A DNA stretch of 64,000 nucleotides, from positions 1 through 64,000 of the forward strand of contig JADIIX010000052.1 of the NCBI GenBank assembly GCA_027604505.1. The letters are read 5' to 3'. The DNA comes from Gonapodya sp. JEL0774 (Eukaryota > Monoblepharomycota > Monoblepharidomycetes > Monoblepharidales > Gonapodyaceae). Position numbers and translations under genes: made by a program. Shown here piece after piece: positions 1-10,680 of the stretch; position 1 is the stretch's first letter, and every line of letters begins with the position of its first letter. Under the pieces are notes generated by a model, which was given only the letters and a program-made list of their open reading frames with translations, had not been told where the DNA came from and did not search any database.

Positions 1-2235
1 TGTGGCTGATTTTCCTGGAGGTATGTTACCAACAGACACTTGGAATACTAGTGGGAGCAAGAGCACTGTGAGTCACCACATACTGTCAAATTGGACTTTC
101 GGGCTCACTGTTGGGGTTATCGTCATCCCCTTCCAGCAAGAAAGCTCTCTTTCCAGCAGATACAGCTTCGGTGTACGCCCGTGCTGCGACTCCGCGCTCC
201 CTACACACTCCCTTGATTAATTTCCCATCTATCTCGGCTTCAAATCCGTGAACCGCCGCACCTTCTTGGATTGGAAATCGATATGCTGCTTCGAGAGCGA
301 GGGTACCGTCGTTATGATATGTCTGCGAGATTGTGACACAGGCAATGCAATCAACAATGCTGACAGCGATCGCCACAGTCCTCAGTGGTACCCGCGACGG
401 GGGAGAAGAAGCTCCGAATGGGACTGCGAAAAGACCCCACAAAGTTGCTCCGAGCCCAGTAACTGTCCCAGTCAAGGATGAATGCTGTGACATGGTGAAG
501 GTATCTGGTGTGTTGGGTGATTTGGTGGAGGGCATGGGGCTCGGAAGTGCAATCGGTGCAGATGGAATGAGCGATGAAGCCCCTCCAAGATCTCGGGATC
601 CTCCTGGCAGAGTCTGGAGGTTAGAAACCGATACCGTAGCCACTTTTGAGGCAGGCGGCATCTTTTGCTTCAATTCAAAACTGACAGAGAGCGAACAATA
701 TTCCGTGAGAGACTTCTTCGGATACGGACACAATACGCAACTCACTAGAGATCGCTCAACTTCACAATTAGTCCCGAAAATGGTGGTCGTTTCTGCGGGT
801 CTTCATCCCAGCATTCTCGTACAATCTTGATCAACTCAGGAGGGGCATCGAGCATCGGTTTCAATCGGTCCGGCCGGTATCCTTCATAGGCGATTTTCCT
901 GTACAGCTCATCGCCTTGTGGGCCACCAGCAAATGGTTTGCTGTTGGTCCAAATCTTGTTTCATAATCACTTCTTAGTAGGGACGTATTGAATTTCACAA
1001 CTGGAAGAGAGGTGCTGCGTCCTTACCTGGTAGCAAGTGATTCCGAAAGCGTAAATATCACCAGCTTTGTCGGAGACTCCATATATAAATCTCTCTGGTG
1101 GCATGTAAATGGCAGTACCTGGAAGGTCGATAAGTGGTGACGCTGACCGCACGCGGGCAAATCCAAAGTCCGTGATGAGGCCGTGGCCCATGGAGTCGAC
1201 CAAGACGTTTAGGCCTTTCAGATCGGAGTGAATAATGTTCTTGCTGTGCAGATACGACATTCCCTTGGCGATATCTCCCATCTTGTACAAGGCCCGAGAG
1301 AACAGGGAGGAGAAAATGTATTGCCGGTAGACCATAGAGGGAATTAGACGTGACAGACGATGATGGTAATGAGACGGCACAACCCAGACGAGCGTGTTAC
1401 CAACTTCTCAGACACAGAGGGCCTTCAGACGAATGCATTTCAACAAACCAGTTCAACTTTTCTCACGGGACCCATGTTTGCATTGAGCTGGAGGTATTTG
1501 GTGACATCACCTGAGGGCGTGAACCAGGGGGAAGAGGGGATGTGAATGACGGGAAAAGTGTACAAAGCAAACCAGACTGACCATTTTCCATAAACTGGCT
1601 GACCATGAACGGGCTCGAAGATTCTACACACGCCCCCAGAAGAAGAATAACGTTGGGGTGTCGGAGTTTATGCCAAATCGAAACCTCGTCCATGAAATCC
1701 TGCAGACGACAATTAGGTCCACGAACACGGCACGACAGTCAATTCACACTTGATTACTGCACCTTTTTGAGATCCGCGGTAAGGGCATGAGATAGAAGCT
1801 TCTTCACGGCAACCGGCACGCTTTGCCACGACCCAATGAAGACCTGCGATCCATTTGATGGACGATTCTTTCATTGAGACCAGAAACCTCTGTCCTGAAG
1901 CCTCACACACCTCGCCGTACCCTCCTTGAGCAAGCTTCTGCTCAAGAGCGACATCGTATTCCCCTATTTCCCACTCGGCAGTTCCAGTTTCCGGCGATTG
2001 TGTCACCCTTCCCAGCGAGCCAGCACCCGAATCCACGACCAGAGTGTGATCTTGCTCTTCTACTGATGAATTGTTTTTGAGGCCATCGTCGGAGTCGGCG
2101 GGCCTCTTTGGAACCTTCGCTTTGGTTTCCTGAATTGATTATTGATGAATACTATTGATGAATTCTCCTACGATTTTCCTCGCGGCGAGCGATCTGTCTC
2201 ACCGCGGATCGTCCCGTCGGAGCTTCGCCTAGCAT
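1..2235 (-). CDS. TKL-like protein kinase fused to a VIT domain (3' end beyond window)
   Basis: The chosen start is the ATG at 2235 (MLGEAPTGRSA), followed by an intron and an acidic N-terminal segment. The kinase core then runs through several exons: glycine loop LAQGGYGEVF, beta-3 lysine in PVAVKKLL, catalytic loop HSDLKGLNVLVD (HRD arginine replaced by serine), ITDFGFARVR, the MPPER activation-segment end, and a C-lobe ending near 746. A 65-base intron (681-745) joins it in frame to a Ser/Pro-rich linker. A VIT domain follows (SQTYHNDG, FPIQEGAAVHGFEAEI, then FQVSVGNIPPGKSAT after an intron at 48-108). VIT domains occur in inter-alpha-trypsin inhibitor heavy chains and in cytosolic fungal proteins, often before a VWA domain, which could lie off the left edge. 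If the last kinase intron is kept, a TAG ends the protein as a stand-alone kinase. The fusion is inferred from frame and splice sites; two adjacent genes remain possible. Confidence 0.75.
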
Positions 2236-2647
2236 GAAATAGAAACAGAATTGGGGTGTGTCGAAATAGCAGCTACTTCACCGCAAAGTTCTGCCGTTCC
2301 CGCTTTGCTGGTGAATTTCGCACACAGCAATTAAATTTCTTTTTTTGTAAGACATGTATACCTGGAGAAGAAAATCTTGTCGCTTGCAACTTATGAGGAA
2401 CTTTGAGATGAGTATGCTGTCCCGTTAACTGAAAAGAAGCAGGTTCTGGTCCTCTGTTGAAAAGCAAGGGGTCCAAAAGTTGGAATGTCCATCATAAGGC
2501 GCCCGTGAATGCTTTCGCAAATATGGAGTATAAGAAGTTTGCATTTGAGAAGAAAGCACAGGACAAGCATCTTCGAACCACATCTTAAACAACAATACAA
2601 TCATTCCTGCTCTTTTTGAGTTCCAACACATATAGTCGAACCAAATC
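2236..2647. repeat. Intergenic gap with a 63-bp tandem duplication of the neighbouring CaaX tail
   Basis: The gap lies between the two kinase genes. Positions 2574-2636 are a diverged copy of 2637-2699, offset by 63 bases. The right-hand copy holds the last codons and stop of the minus-strand kinase beginning near 4915. The left-hand copy lies after that stop, yet in the same frame it still reads KKSRNDCIVV and a TAA stop. The rest of the gap shows no gene. Confidence 0.7.
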
Positions 2648-4915
2648 TCACATAACAATACAATCGTTCTTGCTCTTTTTGGAATTCCCACTGCTTGTAC
2701 TCGTAACATTCTCCCTGATCTTTGCCGCCAGCTCTCCTGCTCCAGGGTACTCCACCCTCGCCGCCTTGTTCATGAACTCAAGCGCCGTATCAAATACCAT
2801 AAAGCGCACGCACATCATCGCGAGCGCTTGGTTTGCTCTGCCGTGTCCCTTATCACCCGCTTTATTGAGTAGTTGTGCACCGAGCTTGAACTGGTCGTCA
2901 TCGAGGACGGTGGCGTCCCTGTCCTTCATACGCTCTTCGAAGGGTTTCCATACAAACTCGCCCAGATACGAAGCGGAAAGCTGACCCTCGAGAGTGTCAC
3001 AGCTTCTGTCCAGCTTATCAAACGCGTGTGCCATACAAGATCCATGCAACTTCCTTCCTTTAGCCTCGTCGTTGAATATTCCTTGGAACATGTGGCACCC
3101 CAGACCTGCCATAATAAGCTCTGCTGGGCACATGTCATCTATGTTGTCAAGCTTTCGTATCAACCCAATAACGTATTTGTTCCACACGTCTTCTGTGCGG
3201 AACGGCTCACTGTGATATCCCAGGCTCCCGTGCTCCTGAAAGCATCCATATGCCAGGAGGGCCTTTGCGTCTGGAGATCCCAGCGCACAGGCCTGTTGGA
3301 GGAAAGGTTCCGCGGCACGCCACCGACGGGCAGGGTACTCTTCAGGGATCTCTTGGAGGGCCCTTCGGTACAAGCGCCGTGCTTCGGCCAGATCGGTTGC
3401 TGGAGGGGGAGATCTTGGCGTAGGAACGACTGTCACCGATTCTGGGGGGATAACTGTTTGATACGGGGGTGGTAGAGTTTCTGGGAAGTGAAACGCAGAG
3501 ATCAGAAAGTGTGTAGAGTGACGATCAGAAGCCCAACAGAGTTGTCTCACCGGCACGTTGAGAAAGTGCCTGTGGTTCTTCCGCTGCCCTTGCAATCGCC
3601 CCAGCTCTCGAAGGCGCTGGGCTAGGTCGTCACGTTGAAAAATGATGAAGAAGTGAGTTCAAGTTCAGCTTCACGTTTTCGTCCCGTACAACGTAGACTC
3701 ACGCCAAGGTCTTGAGTCGCTCCGCAATTTCGGCAAATGAGGGACGCTTGGTGGGATCTTTCTCCCAACAAGCACGGAGGAGCTGTTTGATTTCCTGGGG
3801 CATGTCAGGTATCTTGTTGAGGTCAGGGCGGAAGTTCTCGGTGATGATCCGTTGGTACAGATAGGGGCTGTCGGGAATACCACCGAATGGAACGTCGAGG
3901 GTCCAAATCTATGTATGCGGAACAGATTCAGAAACGGGGATAGTAAGTTTGCGGAGAAGATTCAGAAATGAGTATAGTAAGCAAACAATCAGGCAAAGTC
4001 GAAAGTTCACCGTAAAAATGAGCTACGCTTACTTACTTCCACGCAGGTCATAGCGAACGCGTACACATCACCCCTTTCGTCACACGTTCCGTCTTGATGT
4101 CTCTCCGGGGGCATCCACTGCATCGTGCCCGGCAGTTGTACATTTTTTGAAAGCGAACTACGAGTTCTGGATCTGATCCGTACGAAACCGAAGTCGGTGA
4201 CCATGGCTGCACCGTCGTTGTTGACCAAGACGTTGAGCGCTTTGAGATCGGAGTGGATGACTTTCTTGGAGTGGAGGTACTGCATGCCCTTTGCGATGTC
4301 GTACACCTGTTATTTTGCGAAAAGATCCGTCAGCTCGGGTGCTGTTTTACCAAATATCGGATTCTCTTGCTTACCAGGCCCATTCGGACGTCGTTGGTGG
4401 GTCCATCCTCCAAGGCGGACAAAAAATCGAGCACATTTCCATTCTCCATAAAAGGAGAGATCATGAAAGGCAGTGTTGCCTCAACGCATGCTCCAAAGAA
4501 GGGTAAAACGTTGGGGTGGCGGAGCGAGTGCCAGTTGCTGACTTCGCGCTCGAAATCCTTTCGAGAGCAAGATGATCGCTCAGACTCAGTCATTTCCCGC
4601 GAGAGTAGTATAGCTCACGATCATAATGTCGCGGCCTGGTTTCGCCAGCAGGCGCTTGACTGCGACTTTTGTGTGTCCCAACCAAGTGCCCTCCAAGACC
4701 TCGCCGAATCCGCCTTGGGAAACCACTCGGCCTATGGAGACATCAGACTCTTTGACAGCCCATTGACGAGAGATAGCGGCTTGCATTTCGCTATGAGGTG
4801 AATGGGTTTGTTCGAAAGTGAGTTTCTCCGGGCAGTTACCCTGTGACTCCCTCCCTGACTGTGGCAGGAACTGGGGTGGTCTTCCACTGGATTCCCTCTG
4901 ACTGTGGAAGAGCAC
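2648..4915 (-). CDS. TKL-like protein kinase fused to a Sel1-like helical region with C-terminal CaaX box
   Basis: The kinase core is spread over several exons: glycine loop SQGGFGEVLEG, beta-3 lysine KVAVKRLL, SLRHPNVLPFFGACVEA, catalytic loop HSDLKALNVLVN, VTDFGFVRIR, LPGTMQWMPPER, and a C-lobe ending ERLKTLA. An 81-base intron (3622-3702) joins this in frame to LAQRLRELGRLQGQRKN. A proline-rich linker follows, then an alpha-helical stretch with Sel1/TPR flavour (AEARRLYRRALQ, LQQACALGSPDAKALLAYGC, KAGDKGHGRANQALAMM). The protein ends KKSKNDCIVM, a basic patch plus CaaX box, so prenylation and membrane attachment are expected. The true start is unresolved: codon 4915 is GTG, and candidate ATGs are 4786 or, through an intron, 5054. 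It is a sister of the kinase to its left, with the same non-RD catalytic loop but a different C-terminal module. Keeping the 3622-3702 intron puts a TGA right after the kinase domain. Confidence 0.75.
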
Positions 4916-5192
4916 CTAAGAGCACCCCATACAGTTTAGGTAACCATACAAAAAAATTGATCCTAAATGAGAGAAATGAATCCAGCACGCTGTCATTGCT
5001 GTCTGACAACAGTGACTGCTGGATACTCGCCTCTACCTCAGAGCGATAACGCATAATAACTTATTTGAGCACGCTCAGTCACCGATTCATTTTGAAGCAT
5101 TCGAAGCTGCTCGAATTGGCACTGGGTTGTTACGAACCTGTATTGGGTTCCGTGTGGGTGGAGTGTCATCACATTGAAATCTTCACTCTCCG

Positions 5193-7162
5193 ATGTCCAC
5201 CTTCCTCGGTGGATTCTTGACGAGATCATCTCGCTCTGCGAGTAAGCGAGCTCAGCTTCAGAAGCTTCAAGAACCGCCCTCTGTCGCTGCCAGCGAGATG
5301 TCCTCATTGGAAGATGAACGACCAGATTTCACAATGGACGCTGCCGAAAGCGAAGTCCAGGTCGCAAAAAAAGATGTATGGGAAATGAGTGGTCAGTGGT
5401 GGAACTGTGCCAGCAGAGAAGCTGCGTCTTTTGCATTGATTTTATGGTCCCACCTTACCGTGCTGTTTGCTAGTCCGTGTTCACGCTTCATACCGAGCTT
5501 CCTCTTTTCTCGCACTCTCCGACCCTGTCGCATTTCGACCACAACTTACAGTTGGGAAATACCGGGTAGATGGAGCTACCTACACCACCGGCCCGAACCC
5601 GAAGATCGACGAGGATGAATGGCTCGCAGCAGATCTCAGGTCCATCGCTCGAATCTTGGCTCAAGACGAATGGAAAAGCGTTGTACCAGTGGAACTGGGT
5701 GAGCCTGTCCACCTCCAAGAAAAAATCTCGCCGCCTCCCTCTTGCCTCTTCCTGAATCACCACCAACATTTGTTTCCATCCTTGGAAGCCTCTGCCCTCC
5801 TCCTCACCCGCGACGTCCCGCCGACCCAACCACCCGAGTTCCATGGCCGGGTACAGGCCATCGGTGCGCTGTCGTCACCTCTGTGGGTACCCATGACTCG
5901 AGTTCCCCGGCAGTCGGGACGGCCGGAACACTGGGCTATAGGGATCGTGGTGAACAACGCGGGCTCGGATGAGGTTCGTTTTTTGAACGGCTGGGACACT
6001 TCACACATAGCAGTGTACCATTCGTTACTGTACCCCTGTTGTCCCATTGCGTTTACCTCCTCCGCACTTGATTACTCCAGACAAAACCATCCGTTCAGCC
6101 CCCCCCTGCCCCACTACCAGACGAAGGAGAAGTAAATCCCAATCCTGACCCTCTTTTAGTCGATCCTCCTGCAGCTCTTCCTCAGGGTGCGCCTGAAGTC
6201 GGTGCTTCCGAGCCCCCCCGCCCAACCCCCCTCTACCCGCCGAACCCGCTCCCCCCGCCTACTTGCTCATTGAAGACCCTGACGACTCGTTTGCCGCCGC
6301 GTGGAACCACTTTTACCGAGTCATCCGACCCGGGAAACGGTGGGGGAAATCCGGAGGAGGATGGACCGGCGTGGCTGCTCGGATGCGGGCGTTGCACACG
6401 CTTATTGATCAGTTCCCCCATAAAAAGGCCAGAGAGGTGTATGGAAAAGTGCCAATGAGTTATTGTTCGTATAATATGGTGAGTGCGTTGGCGGTCAGGG
6501 AAAGCGAGGGTTGGTGGTGACAATGTTTCATGAAATTCTTGACGAATTTTTCCTTGTTTCCTCAGAACAGTAACATGGTTCGCTTCGTAGATGTGAGTTT
6601 TCAATTACCCAGAACGCACACTAACGATTCTGCGGGATTGAGGTTCACCCCGTTCTACTCCCCGCGCCGTTCCACTTTCCCTACACGCCACCCTCAGCTC
6701 GTATGTGAATTCTCCCCTCCCCTCCGCCATTACATCTCGACCCACCCGGACGCGCTCAAAACGGACGTTGCGGACGAAGCCCGCCGTCTCTGCGTCGCGT
6801 ACATACGCGAGAACGGGTTCGCGCCACAGAGGCTCCTGTTCTTCCTCAGGTCCAGGCCGCAGAGTTGGGAGTGGCGGGACGTGAGGGAGGCGGTGACGAC
6901 GGTGGGGGGAATTGATGGGAGTAGTGGGGTCGTGGTGGAGAGGTCCGAGGATGGGCCGGTCAATAGGAGACCCGCAGATGCCGACGGCGACGCAGCGGGT
7001 TCTGGGTCTGGGTCTGGGTCTGCCGAGATGGGTGCTGGCGGAGATACCGAGTTCGAATCGATGGAAGTTGGAGGGGCGGAGGGAGATTTTCAAGGATTCG
7101 ACGGCGATGATGTTGGGGAATTTTTCGGGGAGGACGGAGGCATGGACCTGCCAATGGAGTAA
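5193..7162 (+). CDS. Unrecognised multi-exon protein with acidic C-terminus
   Basis: I do not recognise this protein. The start at 5193 (MSTFLGGFLTRSS) leads through a Ser/Arg-rich exon. After an intron of about 160 bases comes VGKYRVDGATYTTGPNPKID, then DEDEWLAADLRSIARILAQ. A further exon includes HWAIGIVVNNAGSDEVRFLN. Later segments are YLLIEDPDDSFAAAWNHFYR and RRLCVAYIRENGFAPQRLL. The end is Gly/Asp/Glu-rich (GEFFGEDGGMDLPME). The frame must shift near the C-rich tract at 6210-6265 to connect the coding-looking segments, either by an unseen intron or by a base miscount in the C runs. A canonical-looking 50-base intron at 6592-6641 could also be used with a second one near 6701-6779; both readings rejoin the same frame. 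The promoter lies in the short divergent gap to the kinase on the left. Confidence 0.5.
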
Positions 7163-7330
7163 TTTTACCGCAGTCATTTCGATGTATTCAATTCATTCCA
7201 GATTGTATGAACATTCATTACATTTCGAAAGAATATTGATTGACAAGCCAGTCCCCTCCTACCAACTCTCCACTCGGCCGGATTTGCAAACCTCGACAAT
7301 AGACCCTTCATGCACCACCACCTCGACCTC

Positions 7331-9192
7331 CTACGCGTCCCCATTGCTGTTTCCACTGGGAACACCACAGGATCCTCCCACCACCACACTCCTCTCCCGA
7401 CCGACAACCACATCTCTCACAAGCTTCATGGGCGTCAAGGATACTGCAGCAGTCGGCGTTAACGTCGGTGTCAGTTGCGCCGTTGATACCGACGACGCAC
7501 TGGAGGCCGAGGATGACAAGTCGGTTTTCATTGTGATGGACGGTGGCGAGATCGGCGAGCTGGGTGTGCTCGATGAGAGTCGTGGTGGACGGGAGCGCGG
7601 GCGGCAGGTTGTACTGGTAGCCTGTGCAGGGCAATCCAGCGGCATGGAAGCACCGGTCGAGGGGTTGCGAGATAGTCGGTGAGGTTGTGTGTTCGAAGAT
7701 CCAGAGTGGACAGATGTGAAAGTGAATGGGAATAAAGGTTCGGACGGGCTGGAAGGGTGAGAGGATGATGCGGGGCGAGGGATGTCCGCATGGTGGATTG
7801 GAGACGGTGGGGATAGATGAAGCACTGGAGGGGCGTTTTGCATCACAGAGAGCAAGTTTGCAGGAGCCGTTATAACGGGCAACGAATCCATCCAGCTACC
7901 AGGAAGAGTGGCGCCATTGGCCATCTCCGGGTCTGCATCCTCATTCTGGACATGCACACTGTCATCCCACGCGCCAACCACACCCATGGCACCAAACTTG
8001 GCAAGTCCTTCTAGGTGCCAGCTTGCGCCTGAAAGCTTCGCGGGATTTGCTGTAGCGAGGAGTGGACGTACAGGAGGCGAGAAGGGCAGGCGATGGGCCT
8101 GCAGAGATATTTGATGAACGAGGAAGCGCCGGAGTGGGACCAGCGGGAGGCGGCGATGCGCGAGGGGGTTTGCCGGAAATGGAATAGTTGAGGGTAGGAC
8201 TGGTGCGGTGAAAATACAGCATGAGAAGAAACGTATTCGGTTTGCGAATCGAACGATAGGCCTTTCAACGCCTCTCCCTTGTTTCCGAACATTCCTTTTC
8301 CTCGAGCTCTGATGTAATCACTAACAATTTTGACGATTGGCTACTATACGTACTCGCTAGGAGATCGAATCTCTCAAGAACAGATCGGAGAACTGTGACA
8401 GCGTGTGACAGTTTGGCTTCCAGAGAGTTGATAGCGGAAACTAGTGAGTGATAAGAGGCGAAACATCAAAAGAAGGTCAGATTACGGATATGAAGGACAA
8501 TGAATAAACACTCGCGGGAACCGTGTGACCAACAGGGACCTCAACGGGCAACTCACTTTTAGTGAGGGACTCGGGCACATCCAGCCAGTACTCCTTTTCC
8601 TCGATATCTCCTTCCTGGTCTTCTTCCTTTTCGCCACGTTGTGGGCACCGAAAATGCAGCACAGACGACGTGCTACCTGACACTTCTGGCTCCCTTCGAA
8701 CCATAAATGCCGGCGGGCTTTTAGCTGCACCTGGTCTACGCACGGAAGCATCACCCAGTATACTACGACTAGCCCATGGATATGAGGTACCTGGGGAAAA
8801 GAAGCGACGTGTATGCGCGGCAACAGCACCATCGACAGCGCGAATGTATGCGGATTTGGCGCGTATCGCACGGTCCACGCAGGCCCTAATAACGTGTCAC
8901 AAAAGCGCAAGGCAAAAAGTAAGATATGAGCGTTGCGCGTCAGCAATTCGTTGATATGCTCTGCAACCACCCACAGCACCATCACTTCGGCGAGGCCGGT
9001 GTTCCCCGCATGCAATTTCCCTCGCGCATCGCCCGCCAACAAGGCTACGTTGAATCTCTTCAGTGGCTTTCGGTCGAGTACTGTGGTATTCTTCAGAGCT
9101 TTCTTTCTCAACGCCGTATGCGTTCCCACTTCCAGCAGTTCGTCGCCGCTGCTTTCCGTGTCCGAACTTGCATCTTCATTTAAAACATTCAT
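7331..9192 (-). CDS. Unrecognised protein with Ser/Pro-rich C-terminus
   Basis: The start is the ATG at 9192 (MNVLNEDASSDTESSGDELL), followed by a basic and hydrophobic stretch (EVMVLWVVAEHINELL). Coding sense then continues one base out of frame from about 8885 (ACVDRAIRAKSAYIRAVDGA) to YWLDVPESLTK, where a GTGAGT donor occurs. The next exon is clearly helical (SAINSLEAKLSHAVTVLRSV, then LERFDLLAS). After another intron several frames are open. The frame that stays open to the end carries KFGAMGVVGAWDDSVHVQN and a long Ser/Pro/Thr-rich tail. I see no known domain. The step at 8885 has no visible intron, so a one-base error or real frameshift is suspected. Span and strand are fairly safe; the inner exons are not. 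Confidence 0.4.
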
Positions 9193-9589
9193 TTCTGCCT
9201 GTTCGATATGAGACTACTCCTGTAGCGTATGAAAGATTGATCGAAACAAGTATTACAAGGGCAGTAGGAGGTCTGTGCACCCGCTGCACTACCTGTACTG
9301 GTGTCTTTCCAGCATCAGATTTTGCTCCAGGTTGGCGAGCCACTCTGCCTTCTAGCCTGCCCAGGGCTCCCAGGCTGCCTAAGTGGCTACACCAACCTGC
9401 CAGAACCTAGTAAGGGGTCCCACCGAGCCAAGTGCTTCACCCAAAGGATAATAAGCACCTCCCTGTGGTTTGGGAGAGATACCGTGGACGAAAAAAGAAA
9501 TTCGAAAATTGATAGAAGAAAATGAGATCTGGGATGTGGGTTATGGACCCATTGAAAACAGAAAGATAACAAAATCAAAATTTAAAAAA

Positions 9590-10680
9590 CCGCACGTAGT
9601 CTTTTGAAAGAAGGACAATATGCAGTAAGATACTCACAATGAAGGTCCATGTGAGAGTTGACACCCTCAATGACGCGCGCCTTTGGATAGAAGAAGAGAT
9701 AGAGAATGTTCCTCACGGCATTGAGGTCGCGGTTCCAAGTCACACCACAGTTGGGAGTCACACACAATCTGCTGTGGTTCCAGTGCAAAATAGGAATAAA
9801 AAATTACATTGAGCTAAAAACAGTTGGCAGATGAGATCTGCACGTTCAAAACCACTCACCTCACACCCCATAGCTTCTGTTTTAACTTTTACCCCTTGGT
9901 TCTTTGGGAAATATTCATGGCAAACAAAGCAGATCCTACTTGTCTGAAACTCATTGATAAGTACCGCCAACACTCCAGCAGACACAAACATTCTACAAGT
10001 GCGTTTATTGGGACTCATAGGATGTCTGGGACTGGACTGGTTGAAGGAGGTGGCACCCCATGCAATGATGCAATTGGACGGCTCTCTTCTGTGGGTAAAT
10101 TGCTTGACAAGCTTTGAAAGGGCCCGTTGTTGGCCGATCTTGGACTTGAATTGAAGCCTTTGTGGGAAAGGTGGAGCAATAAATTCAAAAGATTATCATT
10201 TCCTTCTGTGATAACAACAAAAGCAAGACTGGTCAACTCACTTGCTCCAATGATGCTGGCTGTAAAAATCAAGCGTTTGCCCAAAATGATCTAGGAAAAA
10301 CACGAGATATAGATGTAGGCTGACTGGGTCCACAGTTTTGGCGGAGGCATGTTCTTGTTTATTCGCTGTATCTCCTCGTTGTTGTCCATCCACTTTTGGT
10401 GGAGATTCCTGGCAAAGTACAAACATTTTGAGTTTAAACTTGCCTAAGATTCCAAGTCTCAATATGCCAGCAATGAACTCACCTGGCGGAGTTGAAACCT
10501 GCGAGATTGTAATACTCCCTTGCAGAAAAGCCACTATTGTAGTCAGCATCCCAGCCACAGTCATCTTTTGCGTGGAGATACAGTTGAGGTATCTTGAGGT
10601 TGTTGGGGATATCCACTGATGCATGAAAGGTCGTGTGGTCTCAACATGGATCACAGGATCCCACCTGATTCGCAGCCAAG
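9590..10680 (-). pseudogene. Fanzor (eukaryotic TnpB-like RNA-guided nuclease) relic, C-terminal half
   Basis: Read on the minus strand across introns, the C-terminal half of a Fanzor nuclease is visible. In order: FSAREYYNLAGFNSAR; NEEIQRINKNMPPPKLWTQS; LDFYSQHHWSK spliced to LQFKSKIGQQRALSKLVKQF; CIIAWGATSFNQSSPRH; a RuvC-II-like segment INEFQTSRICFVCHE holding the expected Glu and the first CxxC of the zinc finger; then, after a phase-matched intron, LCVTPNCGVTWNRDLNAV with the second cysteine pair and the RuvC-III Asp. A possible RuvC-I Asp (SCDP, near 10650) is followed at once by a stop. A one-base shift lies in the T run near 10285. The gene therefore looks inactivated, although the RuvC-II Glu, zinc-finger cysteines and RuvC-III Asp are preserved. 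Family assignment rests on the INEFQTS / CxxC / NRDLNA signature known from Fanzor and TnpB. Confidence 0.7.

Noticed and set aside
86-745. VIT region as an independent gene starting at 745
   Set aside because: The codon at 745 is GTG and coincides with a strong intron donor; joining to the kinase exon in frame explains it better.
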